Positions 1 to 8,228 of a stretch of 64,000 nucleotides of DNA are shown here, piece by piece. The translations under genes and the position numbers were made by a program. Under the pieces are notes generated by a model. It made no database searches. It saw only the letters and a program-made list of their open reading frames with translations, and was not told the DNA's origin. Numbering within the stretch: position 1 is the stretch's first letter; the number at the start of each line of letters is the position of its first letter. Source of the stretch: JAUVKT01 sp942491535 (GTDB lineage Bacteria; Bacteroidota; Bacteroidia; Bacteroidales; VadinHA17); assembly GCA_942491535.1 (NCBI GenBank), contig CALOBV010000007.1:186001-250000 (forward strand), given 5' to 3'.

Positions 1-406
1 CTCCCCTCCAGATAACAGGACCTTCTTCGGTCTTTTTCATAGCCTCGGTAAGGCAGGCCGCAGCGCATGCTGGCTGATTACAATGCATGCATTGGTTCTT
101 AACATATATATCCCCTTCATCTGATGGATAGGCATTAATAACCATTCGTCTGTTCTCATTAGCAAGTCTGAGCTTACCTACTTCAGGCATATCTTCATAG
201 TCAGGTTCAGGAAGACCGTGAGCAGAGGCGCATGCAAATTCGCAGCTTTGACATCCAACACACCGGGTCGAATCATAAAGAATTGCGTAGAACTCCTTAT
301 CATTACCCTTGTTGGGTTTGGGAGCCGCTTTGAGTTTCTTTCCGGTACCGAGTGCCACGCCAGTGACTCCCAGTACCTTCAGAAAGTTTCGTCGATCTAT
401 ACTCAT
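1..406 (-). CDS. Tat-exported 4Fe-4S dicluster ferredoxin-like subunit (N-terminal part, runs off the window)
   Basis: The first 135 codons of an iron-sulfur electron-transfer subunit (HybA/HmcB/NrfC-like). The N-terminus MSIDRRNFLKVLGVTGVAL is a twin-arginine signal, so the folded protein should be exported to the periplasm. Two cysteine groups follow: CVGCQSCEFACA at about residues 50-61 and CMHCNQPACAAAC at about 106-118, the pattern for cubane clusters. ATG is at 404-406. It lies 37 bp downstream of the PBP/GcvH fusion gene on the same strand, so the two are probably co-transcribed. Such subunits normally pass electrons to an NrfD-type membrane protein, which may lie beyond the window edge; that partner is inferred, not seen. 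Confidence 0.88.
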   Translation of the reverse strand, partial: MSIDRRNFLKVLGVTGVALGTGKKLKAAPKPNKGNDKEFYAILYDSTRCVGCQSCEFACASAHGLPEPDYEDMPEVGKLRLANENRRMVINAYPSDEGDIYVKNQCMHCNQPACAAACLTEAMKKTEEGPVIWRG

Positions 407-443
407 ATTATAAATAATTTTGGTTGGTTGATAAATATATTTA

Positions 444-2123
444 CTAAAATGCTTTGTCTATAAATCCCAGCTGAAATTCCTCCCAGAGGTCTGGACCCAT
501 ATTTTCTAGGAGATTATCTACAATCTCACCACCGTCCTGCATTACAGGTTGTAATTCAGGTGACTGATTACGGAATAAGTGTGTGCCAAGAAATTCCTTT
601 AGCCTGACTACTTCCTTCGATAACCACTCCTTGTAGCTATCACCCATCAGGAAATTTCTATACTCAGCCATCCATTTACTTGGCTCAACTTCATAAATCC
701 AGCCATCATTATATGGGGAATTGTTAATCATTGAACTGTTAAGAGTTAGTTCTTTATTAACATTTTTAATTGTTCCGCTAACAGGTGAATAAAGTACCAG
801 GTGTTTGCCATCCTGAACTATCGTGAACATAGGTTCTCCCCTCTTTATTGATTCTCCTGGATTCCTCGGTATTATCTTACTTACCTTGCCTGTAATGTGT
901 TGCAGAAAGTCGGCCGCCCCTACCCTAACCATGCCATTCTTCTCCATGTACGACCATGTATGACTTTTATCGAATAATACACCACCCGGGATAAGCACTT
1001 TCTTATTGTCGAGTATTCCGGACACTCTGGCTTCCTTAATCTCAGGTATACTTCTTTTTGATGCAAGCATAACTACAATTCCCGATAGAATAATCATTAC
1101 TATAATACCCAGGATCCATATAAAGGCTCTGCCTACCTTTGCATATGCCTGATGTTCAACACTTATATTTGACTCAGCAGCATAAATATGGTTAAGTGAT
1201 GACCTGATCTCACCGGAGACAAGTTCACTGAAACCACTGGCAGTTAATTGAACCTGACCAGAGGTTAGCATCCATTCAATAAAATCGAGCGACGCTTCAT
1301 CATTCGGTACAGTAGTACTTACAAGTCTTAACTCGTTGAATAATGACCTCGGGTATTTTCCTATCCAGACAGCCCTGGTAAGTTCGCTGTAAGATTGCTG
1401 GTAGTTTTCATAATGATCTATCCTGCCGTTTCCATTCTGGTCGATAGCAATAATATCAAGTCCGTCGACAAATAATTGCAGGTCGCTGCCAGCAAGATCT
1501 GTAAGCCTTACAAAACCAAATGCAAACTTATTGGCTGTAACCCGTTCAACGGCATCATTACTGGCCCTGGCTTCAAGATATTTCAGTTCTTCCCTATTTA
1601 GTCCTGTAAAACTTTGAAGCTGGTCGAGTGTATTAGGACCCTTATCAATGTATATACTCACCGGTTCGGTACTGCTTGTGCCAAGAATATCTCCCCACTT
1701 GAGATTTTCTCCGTATCTGATCAGATCAGAGAAACGGGATAATTCAATCCCCTTCATCTTTAGTTCTTCCCTGTATGGGTTTTTATTACTTACTACAGGA
1801 ACAAGTATGTCTCTCCCTACTGTCACAAACCAGTTACCTATATTTGAAAATCCATAACCAGGATTAGCCGTAAGCAATAACTCGCCCGCATTGAGCTGAG
1901 CTGTTTCAACACCTTCTCCGATAAGATCCACATTCAGGTTGATGCCTGGATTCAATAGCTTATACTCATCCTGTATTGAAGCCATAAGATCGGAAAGGCA
2001 TTCTGTGCATAATACCTTTAATGTATCAGAAGCACTAACTGTAGTGCCAGGATACATATTACGACTTGTTCCACTTATAAATGGAATTAAAGCCAGGATA
2101 CAGATAATTAATGATTTCTTCAT
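444..2123 (-). CDS. Membrane protein: periplasmic substrate-binding-protein domain, one TM helix, GcvH-like domain
   Basis: The domain order is readable (numbered from the MNVEKNKI start at 2147). A signal peptide (MKKSLIICILALIPFISG) is followed by a phosphate-binding-protein-like domain at about 40-320, a single membrane helix at about 341-363, and a GcvH-like biotinyl/lipoyl fold at about 370-500 (SHTWSYMEKNGMVRVG; LYSPVSGTIKNVN). The canonical lipoyl-lysine context ESVKA is missing: IVQDGKHLVLYSPVSG carries a lysine one position off, so lipoylation is doubtful. The first domain also holds an EF-hand-type loop, DQNGNGRIDHYE. I chose the ATG at 2121-2123 because the signal peptide begins there; an ATG at 2147 is the alternative. 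Predicted topology puts the PBP domain outside and the GcvH-like domain in the cytoplasm. Function unknown; the downstream Fe-S subunit suggests a redox role. Confidence 0.82.
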   Translation of the reverse strand: MKKSLIICILALIPFISGTSRNMYPGTTVSASDTLKVLCTECLSDLMASIQDEYKLLNPGINLNVDLIGEGVETAQLNAGELLLTANPGYGFSNIGNWFVTVGRDILVPVVSNKNPYREELKMKGIELSRFSDLIRYGENLKWGDILGTSSTEPVSIYIDKGPNTLDQLQSFTGLNREELKYLEARASNDAVERVTANKFAFGFVRLTDLAGSDLQLFVDGLDIIAIDQNGNGRIDHYENYQQSYSELTRAVWIGKYPRSLFNELRLVSTTVPNDEASLDFIEWMLTSGQVQLTASGFSELVSGEIRSSLNHIYAAESNISVEHQAYAKVGRAFIWILGIIVMIILSGIVVMLASKRSIPEIKEARVSGILDNKKVLIPGGVLFDKSHTWSYMEKNGMVRVGAADFLQHITGKVSKIIPRNPGESIKRGEPMFTIVQDGKHLVLYSPVSGTIKNVNKELTLNSSMINNSPYNDGWIYEVEPSKWMAEYRNFLMGDSYKEWLSKEVVRLKEFLGTHLFRNQSPELQPVMQDGGEIVDNLLENMGPDLWEEFQLGFIDKAF

Positions 2124-2257
2124 GATTTTATTTTTTTCGACATTCATTGATTGATTTTACTTTTTCAACACCTATTAGTCAAATAGGATGCCAAAGTCAC
2201 TTTTCTTAGTGCATCTATCTGTATATTAAGTGTTTACATAAATGATCGATTCTTTGA

Positions 2258-2376
2258 AATTTGCAAATTGTGTTGCATATATCAACACCTATACAGTGAA
2301 ATATCCTATATATATCTGATATTATGCATGATACGGGGTGTGTTGAATTATACATCAGGTGATGTATTATTCAACA
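2258..2376. promoter_or_regulatory. Palindrome cluster upstream of the PBP/GcvH gene
   Basis: The gene-free stretch 2124-2568 is strongly AT-rich and holds several dyads. 2258-2269 is a perfect 12-bp palindrome (AATTTGCAAATT). 2270-2288 is GTGTTG-7-CAACAC. 2341-2376 has two 17-nt arms that differ at one position, separated by GG. The hexamer TCAACA or its complement recurs at 2165, 2282, 2341 and 2371, and TCAACACCTAT is exactly repeated at 2165 and 2282. This looks like a multi-site operator for the minus-strand gene at 2123. The 36-bp dyad could instead be a hairpin in the leader or the terminator of the gene at 2569. Confidence 0.5.
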
Positions 2377-2568
2377 GTGAATAATTACACAGTCCTATAT
2401 AACTGTATTACTGATAGTTATAATTTATGAAAACAAGGAATTGAATTACTATATCAGATTTTCGAGATAAATGTTAGCAGATTAAGGATTAGATTTACGA
2501 AATAAGAGATGAGAATTACAACATGCTTACAGGCTATAGTTTGTACTTTGTTCCATGAGCCTTGAGCC

Positions 2569-3447
2569 TTAATAAAGCCATCTGGCCTTATATATCTTTT
2601 CTCCCGGGAAATGGATAACCCTTCCTGATCCGGCAAATCGTATATAGTAAGCCCACCAGGCGTCTTCAGTAGCTTTTACATAAGCTATCTCGTCATTCAA
2701 TGAATTATAGGAAATTGATTTAACCTTATTAATCTCTCCCAGGTCAGGGTGTTTTGAGAATATTTTTTGATCTGTATCAAAAAGCCATACAGAATTAGCA
2801 GTAGAGAGGCACAAAAGCTTCCTATTTGAGCTTACAACAAGGTCGTGACCATCATCTTCGGGTAAGGCCTGTGTGAATTCAAGGCTCAGGAATGGAATAT
2901 TATTTTCGAATTTCAAGGAATAGCTTCTTAGTTCGTTAGATCCAAGAGCCCAGAGTAGTTCTGCCTTATTATCCCAGTATAAGCCATGCGCTCCATAGAG
3001 TGAATCGCTATAGATAACCAGATTTGAGCTATCTAAGCTATAAAGGTTTAATCGGTTGCCTTCGAGGGAGTAGGAGGAAGCGGCAACAATTAAGTTATGC
3101 GGTAATAATTCTGCAGAATGTGCATTTGCAACAGAGGCATAGAACAATGTATTTCCACCTTCCCTTTCAACATAGGCGACGCCTCCACCTGAACTTGTAA
3201 TTAGTATTTTTTTTCCCTTACTGTAGGGTTTACATTCATCAGTGGTAAGGAATTTATATCTCATATATGATGGCATTCCTTCACTGTTCTCTCCCTTCCA
3301 ACTCCATACCTTGGCAGGAACATCCTGGCTTATATCAGCAATAAATACTTCATCCCAGCCACAGGCAACGATAAGATCGGGAGATTTGGAGGTACATGCA
3401 GATAAAACGATTAAGAGAACAGAAATATAGATAATGTTTCTTTTCAT
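2569..3447 (-). CDS. Lipoprotein, predicted beta-propeller (DUF6528-like)
   Basis: The N-terminus MKRNIIYISVLLIVLSACTS is a lipoprotein signal with a lipobox ending at the cysteine, so the mature protein should sit on a membrane facing the periplasm. The rest (VACGWDEVFIADIS, then repeated hydrophobic strands with GAHGLYWDNKAELLWALG and VSSNRKLLCLSTANSVWLFD) reads like a single-chain propeller of the DUF6528 type found in Bacteroidota. I placed the start at the MKR methionine (3445-3447) rather than eight codons upstream because the signal peptide begins there. No catalytic motif is visible. The family name is from recall of its opening motif; function unknown. Confidence 0.7.
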   Translation of the reverse strand: MKRNIIYISVLLIVLSACTSKSPDLIVACGWDEVFIADISQDVPAKVWSWKGENSEGMPSYMRYKFLTTDECKPYSKGKKILITSSGGGVAYVEREGGNTLFYASVANAHSAELLPHNLIVAASSYSLEGNRLNLYSLDSSNLVIYSDSLYGAHGLYWDNKAELLWALGSNELRSYSLKFENNIPFLSLEFTQALPEDDGHDLVVSSNRKLLCLSTANSVWLFDTDQKIFSKHPDLGEINKVKSISYNSLNDEIAYVKATEDAWWAYYIRFAGSGRVIHFPGEKIYKARWLY

Positions 3448-3483
3448 AGTATCTGGTTTGAATATGTCCAAATCCCCTTGATT

Positions 3484-3620
3484 TAAGATTTAAGATTAAC
3501 GATTCCAGATTCTAGATTTGAATGATGTCATCCCTGACTTGATCAGGGATCTTCCTATAATCCAGTAGATCACCACTTTCGTGAGGATAATAGATCAAAA
3601 ATCGTTAATCTGGAATCTGG
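3484..3620. repeat. Intergenic repeat patch with REP-like hairpin and distant inverted arms
   Basis: The spacer between two minus-strand genes is full of near-repeats of GATTTAAGATT and GATTCCAGATT. AGATTAACGAT at 3493-3503 has its exact inverted copy at 3601-3611. TCCCTGA-5-TCAGGGA at 3531-3549 is a small hairpin resembling REP-type palindromes. No open reading frame fills the patch. It probably forms structure in the 3' part of the mRNA of the gene ending at 3665 or 2569; no function is shown. Confidence 0.55.
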
Positions 3621-3664
3621 AACCGATCTTAATCGGGCGAGCTCACCGAAGGTAATAAATCCTC

Positions 3665-5125
3665 CTAAGCTTTCTTAGGTGCGTTTTTTAAAGTATAAAC
3701 AAGAAAGTCGTAAAACTTCTGTACGGTATCAATTTTCACCTTTTCATCAGGAGAGTGAGGAAATCTGATAGTTGGTCCGAATGATATCACGTCAAGATCA
3801 GGATAGGGACCCATAATTATTCCGCATTCAAGTCCGGCATGAATTGCCTTAATCTCAGGCACCTTTCCAAAAAGATCCTTGTATCCACTCGTCATGGTTT
3901 TCAATATAGGTGAGTCCATATTGGGTTTCCATCCAGGGTATCCGCCATCGAGCAATACATCTGCTCCTATAATCTCAAAGACACCTGCGATATTCTTACC
4001 AGCAGCATCCTTTGCTGTATCAACCGAACTCCTTGTAAGGTTTAGCGCTTCAAATTTTCCATTAATACATTTTACTATTGCGAGGTTATTTGATGTCTCA
4101 ACCATTCCCTCCATGCTCTGACTCATTCTCAGCACACCATTTGGGCACGCGAGAGCTGCACGAACAATATTAAACTGATCACTAACGCCCATTACTTTAG
4201 CAGGCAAATCAGTCTTTTCTGCAAAGAATGTCATATCAGGTTCTGTTTCTGCAAACTCTGAAGTAATAACATCGGCGAATTCTTTTACAAATGATTCAAA
4301 TTCACCTGCTTTAATTTCAGGAACTATAACAACTGCATAAACTTCTCGGGGAATAGCATTCCGAAGATCACCACCAGCCATTTCAGAGACTCTTACACCC
4401 AGTTCCGTCTCTGCGTCCAGCAGAAATCTTGCCATCACCTTATTAGCATTAGCCCGTTCAAGCGGAATATCCAATCCTGAATGACCGCCCTTCATGCCTT
4501 TACCGAACACCTTATAAGCAACAACACCTGAAGGAGTGTTTTCCTGTACATACTCCTTGCTGGCCGATACATTTATACCTCCTGCACAACCAACATAAAG
4601 TTCTCCTTCATCTTCCGAATCAAGGTTCATCATTATTTCCCCGTCAAGCACACCAGGCTGGAGGTTATTAGCACCTGTCATACCGGTTTCTTCATCAATG
4701 GTAAACAGTCCCTCAATCGGGCCATGTTCGAGAGTATCATCGGTAAGAACAGCCATTGTAGCCGCAACACCCATTCCGTTGTCTGCACCTAGTGTTGTAC
4801 CATCTGCTGTAACCCATTCCCCATCGATCATTGGCTGAATTGAATCTTTCTCAAAATCAAAAACCTTATCAGAATTTTTCTGAGGAACCATATCAATATG
4901 ACCCTGCAGGATAATTCCTTTTCTGTCTTCATATCCAGGTGTTGCAGGTTTCTTGATAATTACATTCCCGGTCTTGTCAACTATTGTTTCAAGGCCATTG
5001 CTCTCACCGAAATTCTTCATAAATTCGATTATCTTCTCTTCCTTCTTGGAAGGATGTGGTATTTTACAGATATCTGCGAAATAATTCCAGAGAGCCTTAG
5101 GCTCAAGATTACGTATATCACTCAT
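3665..5125 (-). CDS. pepD: Cytosolic Xaa-His dipeptidase / aminoacyl-histidine dipeptidase (M20C)
   Basis: Hydrolyses dipeptides, classically beta-alanyl-histidine and other Xaa-His, in the cytoplasm with two zinc ions. The 486 aa length is normal for PepD. Metal ligands are visible: GHIDMV (H76, D78), LGADNGMG (D115), then the IDEETGMTGA glutamate pair near 145-146 and the late HAGLECGI histidine. There is no signal peptide. It lies 24 bp downstream of the flavodoxin gene on the same strand, so the two are likely one transcript. The neighbouring MFSD1-like and POT transporters would supply its substrates. Confidence 0.93.
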   Translation of the reverse strand: MSDIRNLEPKALWNYFADICKIPHPSKKEEKIIEFMKNFGESNGLETIVDKTGNVIIKKPATPGYEDRKGIILQGHIDMVPQKNSDKVFDFEKDSIQPMIDGEWVTADGTTLGADNGMGVAATMAVLTDDTLEHGPIEGLFTIDEETGMTGANNLQPGVLDGEIMMNLDSEDEGELYVGCAGGINVSASKEYVQENTPSGVVAYKVFGKGMKGGHSGLDIPLERANANKVMARFLLDAETELGVRVSEMAGGDLRNAIPREVYAVVIVPEIKAGEFESFVKEFADVITSEFAETEPDMTFFAEKTDLPAKVMGVSDQFNIVRAALACPNGVLRMSQSMEGMVETSNNLAIVKCINGKFEALNLTRSSVDTAKDAAGKNIAGVFEIIGADVLLDGGYPGWKPNMDSPILKTMTSGYKDLFGKVPEIKAIHAGLECGIIMGPYPDLDVISFGPTIRFPHSPDEKVKIDTVQKFYDFLVYTLKNAPKKA

Positions 5126-5149
5126 ATTTTTTATTATTAAAGATTATTG

Positions 5150-5671
5150 TTAATTAAATTCTTTCAAAAGCTGTGCTACCCATTGCTTAATCCTTTCATC
5201 GGTAAGTGAGGGCTCAAAATCTTCATCGACAGGCAGGCCGACAAACTTATCTCCGTCGAGGGCCACCGATTCGCTGAAGGTATAGTCGGATGAATCTACC
5301 TGACCAACCAGGCTGACATCCTTCTCCGACAATACTTTATTCAATTCACCCATGGCATCAACAAAATGATCTGCATACCTTATATGATCACCCAGTCCGA
5401 ACAATGCAATAGTCTTGCCGGAGATATCAGATTTTTCAAGGTCATTCATAAATGAAAACCAGCCACTCTGAAGTGGTTCTGAATTCCATGTTTCGTTACC
5501 AATTGTTGCAATTCCAAAAATAATATTTTCAAATTCAGCAAGATCATCAACAGATGACAGGCTAACAGCCTTGGTACTGCATTTATCTTTTCCGATAAGT
5601 GCAGCTATCTTATTGGCCACTGCTTCTGTTGATCCTCCAACCGGTCCGTAAAAAATTCCAACTTGTTTCAT
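5150..5671 (-). CDS. fldA: Flavodoxin
   Basis: Small FMN-binding electron carrier of 173 aa, the long-chain flavodoxin size. The phosphate loop GPVGGSTEAVA (about 10-20) binds the FMN phosphate; the family consensus is T-x-T-G-x-T, so the loop is slightly variant. The segments GIATIGNETWNSEPLQSGW and LFGLGDHIRYADHFVDAMG match the isoalloxazine-binding loops. It is cytoplasmic and likely donates electrons to radical SAM enzymes, of which two (KamA-like, AmrS-like) occur in this window; that pairing is inference. It is first gene of a two-gene unit with pepD. Confidence 0.92.
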   Translation of the reverse strand: MKQVGIFYGPVGGSTEAVANKIAALIGKDKCSTKAVSLSSVDDLAEFENIIFGIATIGNETWNSEPLQSGWFSFMNDLEKSDISGKTIALFGLGDHIRYADHFVDAMGELNKVLSEKDVSLVGQVDSSDYTFSESVALDGDKFVGLPVDEDFEPSLTDERIKQWVAQLLKEFN

Positions 5672-5767
5672 TATATCCTATTTTTATAGCTATAAATTTA
5701 GCAATTTATTTTCACCTCCTTTATTACTATAGTAACTATTTATTACCCCCAACTGTTCAATCAATAA

Positions 5768-5798
5768 AATTAAAGTCCCGCGTTACGGGACTTTAATT
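5768..5798 (-). terminator. Rho-independent terminator of the MFSD1-like transporter gene
   Basis: A perfect 13-bp stem (AATTAAAGTCCCG pairing with its complement) and a 5-nt loop lie 39 bp past the stop codon of the minus-strand transporter. On that strand it is followed by TTTATTG. The stem separates the transporter from the flavodoxin-pepD unit. Confidence 0.8.
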
Positions 5799-5836
5799 AT
5801 TATATTATAAGCTACATCACGTAGGAGATGATTTTC

Positions 5837-7393
5837 CTATGCCACTCCTGATGGCAATTCAAGTCCATATCCCTGTTTTTTATCAGCAGCCTTAAGTTTA
5901 TATGCGAGAAACATTGAAACTACCCCACATAGAACCAATATTAAAATTGGAATAGTGTAGTCGTATACTTCCTCTCCAGCACGAATAGCCTCCAGATCTG
6001 CCTTGTTAACAAGATCAAGTACAGCGCCTATACCCCAGAAGAAAAGACCTAATCCCCAGTTTTGAACAGTAAACATGGATGCATATGCTGTGCCCAATCT
6101 CTTCTCAGGAACAATCTTTGCTACTGAAGGCCACATTGCAGCCGGAACAAGGGAGAATGCTATACCAAGACTAAAAAGACCGGCATACGCAAATATCGGG
6201 GCGTTTGTTAATGAAAGTGAGAGGTGAGCAAAAATCAAAAGTAAAGATCCCAGGATCATCAGCGATGCTCCTTTCCCCTTTTTATCGACATAGTTGCCAA
6301 ATATCGGGGTAAACAGTATGGTACCCAGCGGGATAAGCGATGCTGTTTTAGGTCCGTTTGATAACCACAGTTTCAGTACATCTTTCAAGCTGTTGATAAA
6401 AAATATAAAAACTAGAAATACAATAAGCATTGTAGCATATTTCTGCGTTTTAGTTTTCAGATTAGCGGGCACTGCCGAAAAGCCAATACCAAACAAAAAG
6501 AACGCAACATAAATACTGGCATTACCCAGTGCCTTGCTGCCAAAGATTAGGATATCTCCGCTTCCATCAGCAGGAAGGGCATACGCAAATCCAAATTTAT
6601 TTACCAGCATATCAGGAGCGTACTGTATAAACGGGAATACAGCTGCGTAGAACGACACACAGAGCAAAGCTATATATATAAAGGAGGGATTGGTAGCAAG
6701 TTTAACCAGGTCATTAAATTTAAATTCCTCATCGGCTGATGCTCCGGCCTCCTCTTTATTTTGTCTGTCAAGTTTTATATCAAAGAAGGTATAAATAATC
6801 AGTAGTATAAATGCAATACCCATCAATGTGGCAGCAAAGGTTACAGCTGTAGCAACATGCCCGTTAGCTATATCGGGTGAAATAGCTATACCTAGGGCAG
6901 AACCCAATCTTCCAAATCCAACATTAATTGCCATTGCAAGCGCCATCTCATAGCCCTTAAACCATTTCACTATTGTCCGGGTTGCCACAACACATGTAAC
7001 TTCAAGTCCGGATCCAAAAAGGACTCTCCCGACTATCATCCATGTCATCATTGTTTTTGGTTCGCTGCCAAAAAATCCGGCTGTGGCAGCAGCAGAAATT
7101 ATTCCGCCAAGAACAGCTAATCCTCCAAAGGCAAGTCCGGCAATTCTGATACCCCATTTATCGAGAACCATCCCACCTACGATTATCATACCAAACATAT
7201 TGGCAATGGTTGTAAGGCCGATAACCCTTCCGAATTGCTCACTTGAGAAGCCAAGCTCACTCTCCATAAGGCCCTTTAGTCCGCCATAGAAATCCTGGAA
7301 CCAGTACGTACCGAAGATTAATGCACTGAGTAGAATAAGCATCAGCCATCTCAAGGCCGGAGTATCTCTCATTGTCTTTTGAATGTTTTCCAT
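5837..7393 (-). CDS. MFS transporter, MFSD1-like (possible dipeptide carrier)
   Basis: Inner-membrane carrier of 518 aa with about 12 hydrophobic helices in two halves split by a charged loop (DIKLDRQNKEEAGASADEEF). Helix 1 reads LSALIFGTYWFQDF, followed by the motif-A-like GGMVLDKWGIRI. The second half carries AMWPSVAKIVPEKRLGTAY and VQNWGLGLFFWGIGAVLD. These segments recall the MFSD1 family, whose mammalian member exports dipeptides from lysosomes. Sited beside PepD, a dipeptide role is plausible but inferred from motifs and context only. A TACATTTA element about 35 bp upstream of ATG could be the -7 box. Confidence 0.8.
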   Translation of the reverse strand: MENIQKTMRDTPALRWLMLILLSALIFGTYWFQDFYGGLKGLMESELGFSSEQFGRVIGLTTIANMFGMIIVGGMVLDKWGIRIAGLAFGGLAVLGGIISAAATAGFFGSEPKTMMTWMIVGRVLFGSGLEVTCVVATRTIVKWFKGYEMALAMAINVGFGRLGSALGIAISPDIANGHVATAVTFAATLMGIAFILLIIYTFFDIKLDRQNKEEAGASADEEFKFNDLVKLATNPSFIYIALLCVSFYAAVFPFIQYAPDMLVNKFGFAYALPADGSGDILIFGSKALGNASIYVAFFLFGIGFSAVPANLKTKTQKYATMLIVFLVFIFFINSLKDVLKLWLSNGPKTASLIPLGTILFTPIFGNYVDKKGKGASLMILGSLLLIFAHLSLSLTNAPIFAYAGLFSLGIAFSLVPAAMWPSVAKIVPEKRLGTAYASMFTVQNWGLGLFFWGIGAVLDLVNKADLEAIRAGEEVYDYTIPILILVLCGVVSMFLAYKLKAADKKQGYGLELPSGVA

Positions 7394-7562
7394 CTTGTAT
7401 TTCTTGATTAGTATTTTTTCTATTGCGGGTAAATGTAAGAAAAAAAGTGAAGTAAGAATAGAGTTTATAACATATTGAAGTGGTATTTACAACAATTTGA
7501 TTTATACAATTGTTAATAAAAGTATATTAGCATAATTTATTTTAGTAAAAACTAAGAATACA

Positions 7563-8081
7563 ATGAAGAAACTTATATCGATATTTACATTTATACTACT
7601 TACTATTAGCATATTACCCGGGCAGGATGGTATTAAATGGTATACCATTGAAGAAGCCGATGCCCTGATGAAAACCGATCCAAAACCAATCTTTGTCGAT
7701 GCTTATACTGACTGGTGCGGATGGTGCAAAAGGCTCGACAAGGACACCTTCTCTGATCCCATTATTGCTGCTTACATGAATAAGAATTTTATCCCTGTTA
7801 AATTCGATGCTGAATCAAAGGAGCCTGTCACTTTCCTGGGAAATGAATTCGTAAATGATGGGAAGGCTGGCAAGGCACATCAGCTGGCAGTAGCTTTGAT
7901 GCAGGGAAGGATGAGTTATCCGACCGTCATTTTTCTTTCTGAAAAAGGAGAATTATTATCTCCTGTTCCTGGTTATAGGGGACCAAAAGAATTTGAACCC
8001 CTGCTGGTTTTCTTTGGGGAGAAAAAGTATCTGACAGAAAAATGGGAGGATTTCTCTAAAAACTTCGAAGGAAGTTTCTAG
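7563..8081 (+). CDS. Exported thioredoxin-fold protein (WCGWC)
   Basis: 172 aa with an N-terminal signal peptide (MKKLISIFTFILLTISILPG) and a thioredoxin fold. The redox pair is C52/C55 in DWCGWCKRLDKDTF, followed by the cis-proline segment MSYPTVIFL near 120. The WCGWCK-x4-TF pattern belongs to the thioredoxin_7/DUF255-like group that acts as periplasmic thiol reductases or chaperone-like partners. Substrates are unknown. It is a single plus-strand gene with tandem repeats directly behind it. Confidence 0.87.
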   Translation: MKKLISIFTFILLTISILPGQDGIKWYTIEEADALMKTDPKPIFVDAYTDWCGWCKRLDKDTFSDPIIAAYMNKNFIPVKFDAESKEPVTFLGNEFVNDGKAGKAHQLAVALMQGRMSYPTVIFLSEKGELLSPVPGYRGPKEFEPLLVFFGEKKYLTEKWEDFSKNFEGSF

Positions 8082-8226
8082 AAAAGCTAAGGGCTAAGAG
8101 GTAAGAGCTAAGGGCTAAGGGCAGAGAGCTAAGAGCTAAGAGGTAAGGAGAAGAGGTGCTAAACCTTTTCAAACTCATTCAAACTCATTCTCAACTCATT
8201 CTAAACCTTTTCAACCTTTTCAACCT
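8082..8226. repeat. Two adjoining intergenic tandem-repeat arrays (CTAAGAG type, then CTCATTC/TTTTCAACC type)
   Basis: Between two convergent genes, about 75 bp consist of degenerate 6-9 bp units such as GCTAAGG and GCTAAGAG. About 65 bp of ACTCATTC and CCTTTTCAA units follow. The first array shares a 33-nt identical string (8095-8127) with the reverse strand of 49646-49678. The second shares 23 nt (8180-8202) with 47596-47618. There is no coding content. It reads as a slippage-prone family specific to this genome. Confidence 0.75.
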
Positions 8227-8228
8227 TC

